DNA of 64,000 nucleotides, taken from Enoplosus armatus. Taxonomy: Eukaryota; Chordata; Actinopteri; Centrarchiformes; Enoplosidae. This document shows, in pieces, positions 13,380 to 25,822 of the stretch (positions are counted from its first letter, which is position 1; each line of letters starts with the position of its first letter). Position numbers and translations under genes: made by a program. The stretch is from NCBI RefSeq assembly GCF_043641665.1, contig NC_092183.1:5419501-5483500 (forward strand), in the 5' to 3' direction. The notes under the pieces are model-generated. The model ran no database searches, had not been told where the DNA came from, and saw nothing but the letters and a program-made list of their open reading frames with translations.

Positions 13380-14093
13380 GGTGGAACAGCTGGATCCCAC
13401 TGCGCCCCCGAACCCACGACCAATTAAGAGCGAGCGAGCAATTGTTGTCTTTGCGGATCCGGACCTGTCATCTTTTCACGCTCTCAGGAGGCGCGTTTAG
13501 GTTATTATTTTTCAGGCCATTTCTTCATCAGTATTTGAAGTGTAACACGTCGCCTCTGTGGATTATATGAAGGTGGCTGGATCCTGAGGACGGAGTGCGT
13601 CAAAGTGAGCGCACGTATCCAACAAGTGGATGCATGAATTCGCTCGCAGCAGACTCACGCTGGGACTAAAACCACAAACACTCACTGGATTGATAAGCTA
13701 CAAATCTGTGTATCGATCGGTCGGTTTACAGCAGAGACTAATAACCTGCACTAATTCAGATGTGGAGCTTGTCTTGGTTGATGGTGGTGTGTGTAGCCTA
13801 TGTGCGCATTGTCTCGGTCTGAGGTAGTTTTTTTTATTATCTAGTGACTTGTGTATTCATCAGGAAATTGTTTTCCAAGCAAATATCAGAACTGCAATGA
13901 GGTAAGACACCCCTCTACATTTTCCTGCTTTCGGCGGACACGCTGCGGAATCCACCGTCTCGCACCTCACCCCTCTCCCCCCATCCATGGACTCGCTTCT
14001 CCGTTCCCTCGGTGACCGCGGGGGGAAGTTGGGATCCTCTCTGTAGACATTTCTGTATGACGAGGGCGCAGGTGGCAGCCAAAGGTCGCAGTC
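13380..14093 (+). promoter_or_regulatory. probable cabp7 promoter and 5' untranslated region
   Basis: This stretch is richer in CpG than its surroundings (for example GGAGGCGCGTTTAG near 13490 and GGTGACCGCGGGGGG near 14010) and leads directly into the cabp7 start codon. I see no convincing TATA box, which fits a CpG-type promoter. A CTCTCTGTAG stretch at about 14037-14046 could be a splice acceptor, so the 5' UTR may be split. The transcription start cannot be fixed from sequence alone. Confidence 0.4.
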
Positions 14094-14202
14094 ATGCCGA
14101 TGCATCCAGTCACCTCCACCTTGATGTACCGGGGGATCTGCACCATCCCTGACATCCTCTCCTACAGCGCCCCGGTGAACCTGCCCGAAGACGAAGTTGA
14201 AG
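14094..14202 (+). CDS. cabp7: cabp7 coding exon 1
   Basis: The ATG at 14094 opens 36 codons plus one base. The encoded start, with M-x-x-H-P-V-T and L-M-Y-R-G, is characteristic of the CaBP7 N-terminus and fixes the start codon. The donor is G|GTGAGG at 14203. Confidence 0.95.
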
Positions 14203-17200
14203 GTGAGGCGTTACCTGTTCGTGTGTACCTGAGGGTGTTCAAGGCTAGTGAGTATTGGTAACAGGATCATGTAGTGGCCGTGTACGTGGCTGCGGTCAGC
14301 TCCTGCGGTGGAGCTCATTCAAACAGACGCGCGGTCAGCACCTTGGACAGCGCTCAGAGATCCACGATAAAGATCGGAAATGTTTCAGGGTTTTAGATTT
14401 ATTTTCAAACACCCCCCCCCCCCCCCCTTTTTCTTATCGTGATATATGAAACAGAATGTGCAAAAATATTCACACACTTTGTTGTCAGTGTTACTCAAAG
14501 ATCATCTTGTTTCAATTTTCAGTTTTCTCTCATTGACTGAATACATAGATTTGCAGCTCATTCAGAGGGCTGGTTGCACATTGCTCTCAGTGTGGAGCTG
14601 ATCTGGTGAAATAAAATAAGGCATCCCTGCACCCTTTCTGCCATAAAGTGTTGCTTCTTGAGAACAGCAATGATGCATTGGCTCTAACTAGAAGCAGATA
14701 TCACTGGCCCATTAAGTCTGGCCACACAGACTTTCTGATGGTCAGATGATCCACAAGTGTTTGATATTCTGTCCTTTTTTACATCTTGTCTGGGGGTAGT
14801 GAAATATTTGTACCACAGCTACTAAATGATTCAACCAACATCCAGGGCAAACCCTCTCTTGATTTAAAGAAAGTTATCTGAAAATGACCTTTCTACAACA
14901 AAATACACGTCCAGCCTCTACAGCACTGCAGAGGCACCTCACAGCAAAAGACATGACATCCCCCCCCCCCCCCCCCAACAAACATGCTGACACATGCCAA
15001 CTATTCTGAGCGATTTGGTTTCTTTTAGTATCCTGAGAATATTCATGCCTGGAGCACTTGTGATGCGAACCTGCGACATCTGCACATTATCATGCAGCAG
15101 CCCCTGGGACAATGTTCAAGTCCCAAAGCGTGTGTGATGACAGTAAGTTCTTGCGTTGTTGCCATGTTTTCAGTGCGATGACGCTGTAAGGTAGCTGACG
15201 TATCCCTGCTGAATAATTAGTTCATTTGTTCTCCTCCTTGCTATCTTAATAATGCACACATTGTTCTGGAAACTAAGCACAGACACATGTTTTGATGTTT
15301 TTGCCTGCTTTGCTGGACAAATTGAGAGAGATCATGTGTCTTTAAAAGTGATGCATTTCTGATTAGGGTATGACTGAAATGCATATGTGTGAATTACAGA
15401 CAAGCTGGGTCTTGCCAGTTGGTGCTGGTGCAGAGTTTGCCAAGAAGAAATGAGAAATTAACCATTAATTGAACCTGGAGTTGCACACATTTGAAATTAC
15501 ACAGCCACACACTCCTTCTTTATCTCTCTCTCACACACACACACGCACCAACATAAAGGTTTGCATCTGCGCACAAAGACACACTCGTGTGCACATAATA
15601 AGGTTGGCAGGGAAATGGTATTCAGTGCTGAGGTTGATATTAATTAGAAAAGCTGAGTGGAAGAAAATATGAATTGGGTTTGACTCTCAAAAGGTGTTCA
15701 TTGAACGGCCTCAGTACCTTTTAAACAACACCTGTTTCAGAACGCACACAGCGCCAGAAACATCCGGAAAAGACCAGAATGGGTGCAAGATAGAACGTGC
15801 CATTGTGCCTTCTGTATTTTATACTATATTGCTGTTCTTTTTTGCTTTGTAACCCAACAAACTGATCCTGTGGTAAAAGAGAAGTGTCAACATGTCAGTG
15901 CCAAAAGTGATCTTTGCATGATGTCATGCTGATGATTATAGCGTTGCATCACTCAGCGCTTTATTGTCAAACATGATTTCCGGTGTACAGAGACCTTGCA
16001 TGACAGAAATACATTTTGTGCACAGCAGCAGCAAAGCAAAAAGAAGGAATCTCAGTTTCCCTTTCACCCTCCCACTTTAATTTACGCTCAGCTTTGGGTG
16101 CGATAAACAGACAACACTTAATTTTGACTTCACTTAGTCAAATCCACTTGCACTGTCTTGCTGCAGTCACTCTGTCGCAGGACTAAGTGAGACATTTGGG
16201 CTTCACGGCTCAACTTATAGTGGCAGTTTAACTGCAGAAGCAATGGGATGCTTTGTGGAGAGAATAGGTGAGCCTGAGGTGATGCACAGTTAACAGCAGT
16301 GACAGAGCCTTTTTCAGCTGTTGTAGCGCATTAGTGATCCCGTGTGAGGGATGTCTAACAGGTTGTGAAAGAGGCAGACTTTAAAGGCAGTGTCACTGAG
16401 GAGATTGAATGCTGTTGTTGTTGTCAAGAGTGTAACTGGGATACACATTCGTGTAGCACACAATGGGAATAACATAAATGTGGAAGGGCTGATTGTTGTG
16501 TTTGTTAAATAGCTCAAGAGTGACTACGTGCTTAAACACTTTACTGTGTGAGAAGGTTTGTGCTTTAAAAACTACATTTTTAGTTTTTGGAAACAATCCT
16601 GCCTTTAACGCATTTTCAGCTGCTCAAAGATGGAGGACGATGCTACAAGCGAGCAGCTAGGATCACTTTCCTCCCAAGCGATATTATGTTGGATAGTGTT
16701 ACAGTTACTTTTGGATTTCGTAACTTCCTAAATCTAAATGTACCCTTTTGAGGCCCGACCCTCTTCAACAGCTCAAAACATACTTTTATTTGCTTGGTAC
16801 TTCATGATTTTAATCATTCATTGTATGAGAATTGCTTATAACCATGATTTTTCGAACGGAGGTTGTTCCAAAAGTCTGCTAGACCTCAGCTGTAAAACAT
16901 GGTTAAATGCAATAGAATTTTACGCTCTATATTTGTGATTGGTGTTGTCAGTACCTTTTATCCAGCACAACTCAGCAATCCCAATAGATTTATTTGGGAT
17001 TTTCCAGTTATTGGAGTCATAACAGAGAAGTCTAACAGGGAGTCAGACCTCTCTGGGATCTTATTGACCCAAACATAAGTAACGTCACTGTGCCGTCTGT
17101 GAATGACTCTTTGGCAAAAAAGGAATATATATATTTCTACATGCAGAGTCCATATAGCACATAGAGCATGAAATATGTCCTGATTGCTTTCTGGTCATTT

Positions 17201-20200
17201 CCACATTTTGTTACCTCCATCAAACGTGCAAGGCCAAAGAGAAAGGTTACGCCTTCATAAATGTGCTTTGATGAGATGGTAAAAGAAAGAAAAAATATTT
17301 AGAGAAGATTTGGTTGGTTTGTAGGACAACAAACAATGAGGAAGTTAAAGCCAATTTCAACAAAACACAGGGGTCAATGTTATTGTGGTTCCTGGGTTGC
17401 AGATACTGTAAAGGGTGATATGTTCTAAGATGTAATATGCATTGAACAATCTCGAGTATATGTCGATCAGAAGAGAAGCGCCCTGCTCGAGCATCAGTCT
17501 CCGTGTCTCGTCACCGCTCTCATCTCTGGAGAGATGGACGAGAATTGGTTGGAATTCTGAAGTGTCACATACATCAGCTCGGCCGTCAGGGAGATGAGGC
17601 TTTGTCACGAAACGAAATTGCACATTAGAGAATATGTGTGTGCGAGTGCATGTATAGGGACAGGAGGCTCAAGCCCTATTGGCACGCATAGCCAAGGACT
17701 TGATTTTCAATTACTGGCTTGGACACCCCAGGGATTGCACCAATGGCACCATACTTTGCGACCGAGAAGGCTGTCAAAGCTATAATTGGAACAAAACGCT
17801 ATTTTTCTGATGCTCGATGAGCCTGTGTGTATACGTGTGTGTGGTAGAAAGTTAGGGGGGTGGCAGCAAGTACCTTAATGTACAATGATGTGAGCATGAA
17901 TTGAATTGGACTCCATATTCTCCATTTCCCCTCCTACACAAGAGGGATGGAAAAAAAACTGTTGGTCATATTACAGGAGCTGGATATAGTTTAGACCTCC
18001 TCCACCACTAAAAGACACACACACACACACACATACACAAAGCTCAGTGTCAATATCACTGCAGGTGGAATTAAGTGGGTAGCCCATTTCCACACTGCCT
18101 AACAACAGCTCTATTGGAAGCAGCTTTAAAATAGTCCCAGGGCCGAGCTTAAAGCATTTGTAACAGGTCCCAGAGTGAGGCTCATGTAAACAGACGGCAG
18201 TAGTTTACTGAGACACAAGCAAAAGATAAGACAGGAGCAGCATGTTTGCATCTTTCCAACAAGGTTGTGATCAGTGCAGTTTATTTACCGCTTCAGTTCA
18301 AATCTGCTCTGGCTTTCCTTTCGTTGTCTCTCACTTTACTTTCAGTTGTAGAATCGCATAGAAAACTATGAATAGAAAATCAAATTTAATACGATAGAAT
18401 GATACATATTCCTATGTCTGCCTTTTAATCATTCACTTTGTCTATCTCCAGATAAATAAACTTTGAGGACTGCTTGAGGGGAGCTTATTTAATGAATTAG
18501 GCCCAAATTCTGTTTGTTATTAACAGATTCTCAAGGGAGATGTCCCAAAAACCTTAGAACTCCTTTATTTCATTTGGGACCAAGTACAAAAACATAATTT
18601 ATTCATAAATAGCCAATAAATTCCGACATTAAGGTAAATTAATCCATTCGACAAACATACCACTGCTGGAAAAAGCTGAACAAAATGATAATTCACCTGT
18701 TGTCTAATAACTACATTTTATGCTTAAAAACATGAACAAAATAGCTGCAATTTATTAGGGAAGTAGCAGAAGTCATGAATATAAATTAATTCATAACAAA
18801 AAGCTAAATATTGTAACCATCCTGATCTATATACTAGTTATTCTTTTTGGAAGCAAAATGTCAATACAACTGTCTGAGTAAAGCATTACTCTTCAAATGC
18901 AGCACAAATAAAACGAGAAACAGAGAAGCAAACAGCAGGATTAACTTTATTTACTTGGCAGCCATATGTGATGGACATCATATTTGAAACAGGAACCCTT
19001 TTTTCTGCAGATGGAACCAGAATATCAAATACTCCTCGGATTAAAATGTCAATGTGCACCAAAATAATGGTTTCATATCCATAAACATGTTTAAAGATAC
19101 TTGTTTTCTACACACTCAGTTCCAGTTCCAGTGTGTTTGGTCGGGCATGAAAGCCTTCTCTTAATCACTGTCAAAGAAACATGAAAGTGTATCCCGAGCC
19201 AAACCTGTCACAGAGCCCCAGCAGGGACAAATCTCTCAAGGAGCATTATAAACTCACCGAGTAACTGTCTGCGGTAATCAATCAACGCAGGCTACGACGT
19301 TATCTCCCCATTTGTTCATGCTCGTGGGAGAGTGAGGGGGCTTTCCTCGTCTCCACATCAAACACAGATTGGGGCTGTCTCTCCCCCGGAGACAGGAAGC
19401 CAAGATGTTCCAAACAGGAAGTGATCGGAGTAATGGCACCAAAGTCACTGAGGTGGGTTTATAGCAATATTTGCTTTGTGATATAAGCGATGGTGGGTCT
19501 GCCTCGTTTTATTACTGATTAGGAGACTATCAGCATCGCCGTGTTTAAGTTATTTCATTCACTTTGATAAAGCACTTGCAAAACTAATGACATTCCCATC
19601 AGCCTCAGCTGTACTTCATTTGGCGCTAATCTGGAAAAGCTAGCATGCTAACTCATGCTAAAGATGGGGAACATGGAAAATATTTGACATGCTTAACATC
19701 AGCATGTCATTTTGAGAATTTTAGCTTGGTGACGTTAGCATTAGCTAGCATGGCTGTAGACTCTTGGTCTTGTTTCAAGCTCAACAATCTCCACCTGCAT
19801 TGAAACCTTGTAGACGAAAATATGAGCAGGCGAAGCCAAGCACAATTCTTGTAGTTTCCACTTGTTGTATTTGTAGCTTCCATTAATTTTTAGGGGAGCT
19901 TCATGTTAGCTACGGTGTCGCTACGGTGGCTATCTGCACAGGTTCCGTAACCCGTAACCTTAATGCACAATTATAAATCTCCCTTTACAACAACGCAGGG
20001 GAATTGGGCATAAGTGAATGAAATCAGTTTGCAAAAGGGGGTATTAAGCCATTTATCAAAGACCTCCTAAACAAATGAGTTTTACTAAATTGGCAGACAA
20101 AAAGAAACTCTGTGGGGGCAGGAATGTTAGGTTGTATATTTCGATGATGAAACTCAGTCAGCGCTCTTGGCTTGTGGACAGGACTGACTGGGGTGTTTTT

Positions 20201-23200
20201 TTTTTCTCCTCATGGGTCCGCTTGAGTCGTTAATATGCATTTAAGAATATTTTCTTAAGATTTCCTTGCTGCATTTTGTTTTTGAAAGTAAGGCCCCTTT
20301 TTCAGCATTTTTAGTCGCTCCCTTGGTTTGGAGTTTTTTGGGACTTTGCAAATCGCTTTGACTGACAGCTGCTCAAAAAAACACTGACACCGCTGTGTTC
20401 CTAATGGCATAAACTGCCTGTGAGGCGATCTTGATGTTCCTGTTCGACTCCTACTGTAGCTGCAGCAGAAAACATTGACTCATTCCTTCGCCCTGAGGTG
20501 GAGGGTTGACTTCCATTCCTTTGGAAATACTTACATGAATACAAATGAAGATATTTAAAGACACCGGCATCTGCTTGGCAAGACAGAAATTATGCACACA
20601 ACGTATTGCTGGTGCAGAATCAGTGGGCGTTGCGGGGGTGTACTTCCAAAGGGTCAACTGAGACCATTTTAAAGCTTGTGCTTCTAAGAAGATTTGGACA
20701 ACACATAACAAACTGACCAATCATGATGGTAGCGGATATGCTGGCTCATTTTCAGGAGTGAGGAGTGTGCAAACGATCCAGATGTGTTTACCAAAACCAA
20801 ACTCTCTCCTGTTCACTTCAGCTATTGACTACTATTAGCAAGGCTCTCTCCCAGGAAGCAGAAGAATGAGTACAATTATTGTTCTCACACAGAAAAACAC
20901 CTGGTTTTACCCTTCAGTTGGATCTACTGAACAAACTGTTTTGTTACCTTGCATAGACGAGAGCTTTTCAGACCTTCATACAGTTTTTCATCAAAACATT
21001 CTCTCTCTCTGAAACAATATTGAAACAAAAAAGTGAATCAAGCTAGTAAATGTGTTTTTTCCACTGCCAACACTACATTTCCAATTTATGCCTTTCAAAT
21101 CCTTTTGACAATGTTACAAGTCTGGCAAACATCAGTTCAACTCAGACAGCTTTTGTTAATGATTTACAAAGAAGAAAGACATGCGGCATCAACAGCACTG
21201 ACTGCTGCAATTACTCCAAAGTTAAATGCATTCATTGTCAGAATTTGACTTTGGTGGAGTTGGATTTGTGACTTTTTATTGTATAAAATACAGATGCAGG
21301 ATGGTGAGACATTGTTGCATGAGTGTGGAGGGAAGGTGACGGACGTGTAGTGAAATTTCAGTTTGTTCTGTTTTGTGCCTGAAAAGCCTCAGAGGCTTTT
21401 CTGATTATCATTAAAGACCACCAAAGAAAAAAAACGTACACACCTGGGTGAAGAAAATAATCACAAGCAAGACATGAAGATTAACTTCATCCATTTTGAA
21501 AAAGGACAGGTCGTGGCACGGGGGACACCCATGAAAGCATCCTGCTTGTACATAATCAGGCCGAGAGTAATAAATCTCACTTTGTACATCTTCCCGTCAG
21601 TCTGCTCAATCCTCAACCGTTCCCGCTCTACCTGCATGATGGAGTCTTACACAATCTGCCAGACAGACAGACAGGCAGACAGGCAGGCGGGCAGGAACGG
21701 ATTTCAAAATGGCTCTCCCGGTTGCACATGTATCACCTGCCTGGATGAGACAGGTGGCATATGAAAAAGCTCTACTTGACATAGATGGCGATAAAGATGT
21801 GAGATGAAATGAGCCATTTGTTAGAGGGCAAAGTGACCCAGCACCACAGCCGGTGAGCCACAGGTTGTGTCTGCCCACTCATGCCTTTTTTTTTTAAATG
21901 TGCGGTTTTGTGTTTGTGATGATATTATTGGCTAAAATGTCATATAGATTTAATGGTATTCTGGAAATAACCACTGAAAAGTTAAAGGTACTATAATGCA
22001 AAAGTTTGACGTTTTGGGATATATGCTTATTCGACTTCTAGAGGAGAGTTAAATGGGAAGATTGATACCATTCTAATGTCTGTATGTGAAAACATGACTG
22101 GAAATGGGGAAACAGCCTGGCTCTGTCTAAAAGGTAAACAAACATGAAATAACTAATAATTAATGAGCTTTAGAGGTGCTGGCAGGCTGATTTTATTATC
22201 GTTAGAGAGAGCCAGGCTAGCCTGTAGCCAGTCTTTGTGCTAAACGAAGCTAACCAGCTGTACGTGGAAGCTTCATACTTACCATACAGATAAGAGTGGT
22301 ATCAATCCTCTCATCTAACTCTCCATCAGAAAGAGAATGAGCCTATTTCCAAAAATGTTGATTTATTCCTCTAATATAAACACAGAGAAAATGTTTTTAC
22401 TTCTTTGCGTTTATTCCAAAAGAGGTGCAGGTTATGAAACAGAGAAAATGTTGGCATTCGATATCCCCAGTGCTGTTTCAATAGTGACCACATAATGTAG
22501 TTTGGACATTTCTGACATCCAGATCACTTCAACAACCACAGTCTCGTATAAATTCTCAGTTGATAAGTTGCAGTAACCTGGCATGACATCCTACGTGGCC
22601 AAGTTGGGGTTTGATGGAAAACATGTGGTACAGATTAGCGGAGAATATCATGAAGTGCTTTGATTACGGCTGTCGGGTAGGTTAAAGTTAAGTCATTTAT
22701 TTCCATTTTGATCGATTGCCATGAAGGAGTGAATCCAGCAGACTTTATTACCTGTGAAATTAACTGTGATGAGTTCTGGAAGGTGAAGTGCTTTTTCCCC
22801 TGGGTAATATTTCCTCCCTTTGATGAACAATACTGCAAAGTCTACACCAGACAATAACAAAATCCAGTGGCGGAAAAACGTGATCCATAAGCGAGCGCGT
22901 ACCGTTAACGTGGTGGAACTGATGAGGGAGTGTTGGATAAGCTGTAATGCATAGCGGAGGCTTTTGATTGTTCACATCTGACCTTTGTTTGAGGTGCTTC
23001 TCACGGGCTTTTGCCTTGTGCATATCGGCCATGGCTCAGTTTGGTATCGGCTGTGATGATGAAAACCTGCAGCTTTGAAAACATAAGAGCGAGGGAGGGG
23101 AAAAAATGGAGACAGATCAATGATTCCCCTTGCCTGTTGGAAAGGAAAACCGAAAGAAGCAACAGAGATGGGCTAATATTTCACGGCCTTTCACTGACTT

Positions 23201-23584
23201 CAATCATTCAAGGTCAAGTGGGGTTTAAGAAGTTGGCTGGGGGATTTTTTTTCTTGCTGAGGATAAAGCACCTCGACCTTTCCATCTTTTTTTTTTTCAC
23301 TTCCAGTTTCTTCTTCCCTGTGGTCGTGTCAGTGTTGCATTGGCGAGGTTAAAGCGCTTCAAATTTCATAATGGAGGGAGGAGTTTCAATCCAAACCCAG
23401 AGATGGGATTTTTCCTTAAGACACAGACGACTTACACTCTGCCATATACCCCTTTTGAATACTCCAGAGCCTTATTAGAAGCCTGCTATGGTAATATTCA
23501 AATCTTCCGGGTGCCCAAGTCAGCTCATATCCAGCTAAAGATGGATTAAGGTTGCTATGGGTGTTTAAAAATAGTCGCCTGAGG

Positions 23585-23618
<34 letters not shown>

Positions 23619-24275
23619 CACAAAGCAAAGCTGTGTTTTTCTCACACTGATAAGGTCTTACATAAAGAGTGGGTGTGCTGCAATTACCGATCCAAAGCAG
23701 CCCTCAGCAGATGCAGGTCTGACTGAGGCGAAGAGGATCTGTGGCTCCGAAAAAACAGGCCCTGGATTACATTCACGGACTCTTCACAGCTACAAAAGCC
23801 TCGGCATTACCCTGCTCTGCTCAAAGTGCACCGCGTGTAATTAGCAAAAGTTTTCTGCCTGATGCTAAATTTAGCCTGAAAAGGGGTAAAGCTTTGCTCC
23901 AGGCATACCTCAGAAATCCATGTAAATATTTCCCATGTGATGTGTTTCTCCTCTGTGAGGATGAGGAGTGTTTTCACCCGTTTTTTTCTGATTACTTTGC
24001 TATGTGTATACAACCAAAAGAGGATGACATTCTTAAATCCTGTTCACTTTATCACTGTATCATCTAGAGTCTAAAAAGAAAACACCAGCACAGAAAGTAG
24101 ATGTCGTGCCCCTCGTCATTGATGCTTCACCCTAGTCATGAATCTAAGCATTTTCTATTTGTCTGCATGAATCAGCTCCATTTCCAAGTGATTCCTGGCT
24201 TTGTCTAGTGCTGCGTACAGTTCACAGACTGTTCAGCGGATCTGTGCTGCGGCAAGGATCCAGAGCACTTCATTG

Positions 24276-24306
<31 letters not shown>

Positions 24307-25772
24307 ACAGTGTACGGGGAGAGCAGTGCGATGGGAGTACACTGCACCTTTCTCTTGTGGGAGTTCAGCTTCAGATGCTTGGCTCTCGCAGCACATGATC
24401 TTAACTTGGGCTTTTCATCCTCTGTCAGATCACACCACAGGGGACCGCATGGCATCACATCTTTGAAGGCCAACAAGCACCTCTCTACATCAAAGCAAAT
24501 ACTACATGCTTTCAACAGAAATATTCACGCCTCCCTGGTGGAGCCGTGGTCCCAGAGACCGAGTGGAAGATGCAACAACAGCAGCTTCAAAATAAAAAAA
24601 AAGAAGAAATCATATGTATATTAATAAGGTAATAAAGTAAAATGTAATTGAAGCAGAAAGTGAGAGCTGGAGTTTAAAGAGGCCAGAAGCAATAATAAAA
24701 TCTGCAGCAATGAAGGACAAATCTAAAATGGTGACACTGCAATTTAAATGAAATGGCAGGTTCATTACACGTCCTGCTTTGATGCCTGTTCAAACTCTTC
24801 CAGCCAAAGATGTAACTGTTTGTGTTTGAACACCCCAAAATGTGATGTGTATGTCACCTTTTTCAACAGAAAGATTACTGAACACCATTTATGATAGCAG
24901 TTATTATGCACACTCATTGGTTTGCTATATGGCTACTACTAAGATTCAATAATCAAAATATTCATATCATCAAAGGATCAAATGACAATGTGGAAGTGGT
25001 TGCATGTAGTGACAAACCCACAGAGACTTATTACCTGACTCTGCAGTTCCCCTGTGCTGTTACTGATTTGGTTCATTCTCACTCATTCTCATCATCAACC
25101 CATATTCCAGCCACATGCAGGCAGCTGTTTTCAGCAAAAAAAAAGCTCTAAAGACCCAAAATGACAGAAAAAGTGGAGCATTTAGCGTCTGAATAGTCAG
25201 ATAATCTATCAAAACAGAGCTTAAAAAGAAGATATTAGACCGAGGTGTCAGGTGGCCAGAAATGTGACTCCAAATGAATGTTAATGATGCTCGTGGCTGT
25301 TGCATGTTTAAATAGGCAACTGTTTGCCTACACATTCCTCCTAAAATACTTATAATATAACAGGTGATAATGTGTCATGTTCATGTTTACAGCATGTTGT
25401 GAACAACAAGCTTATTGCAGCATTAAAGCTAGTGGGATTTCAGTAATAAAAAACAAAAACAAAACAAAAAAAACAGCAAGTCAATAAGCTGATTAATCAA
25501 CAACAATGATTAATCAATCAATTAATCATTAAAATCATCAAAAATCTCAAACATTCTTTGGTTTTAGAGTCAGAATCAGAAATACTTTATTGATCCCCTG
25601 GGGGGAAATTATACAGTACCTGTGCTCCCATTCAACAGTAGACAGCAGCATCAATTTAGAAATAAGAGTATGTACAAAATATAAAAATAAAAAAATAAAA
25701 AAATATACACATTTACAATATTTAAGTGAAAAATAGAAGTAAAAAATATATACAATAACAATATATATATAA

Positions 25773-25822
<50 letters not shown>

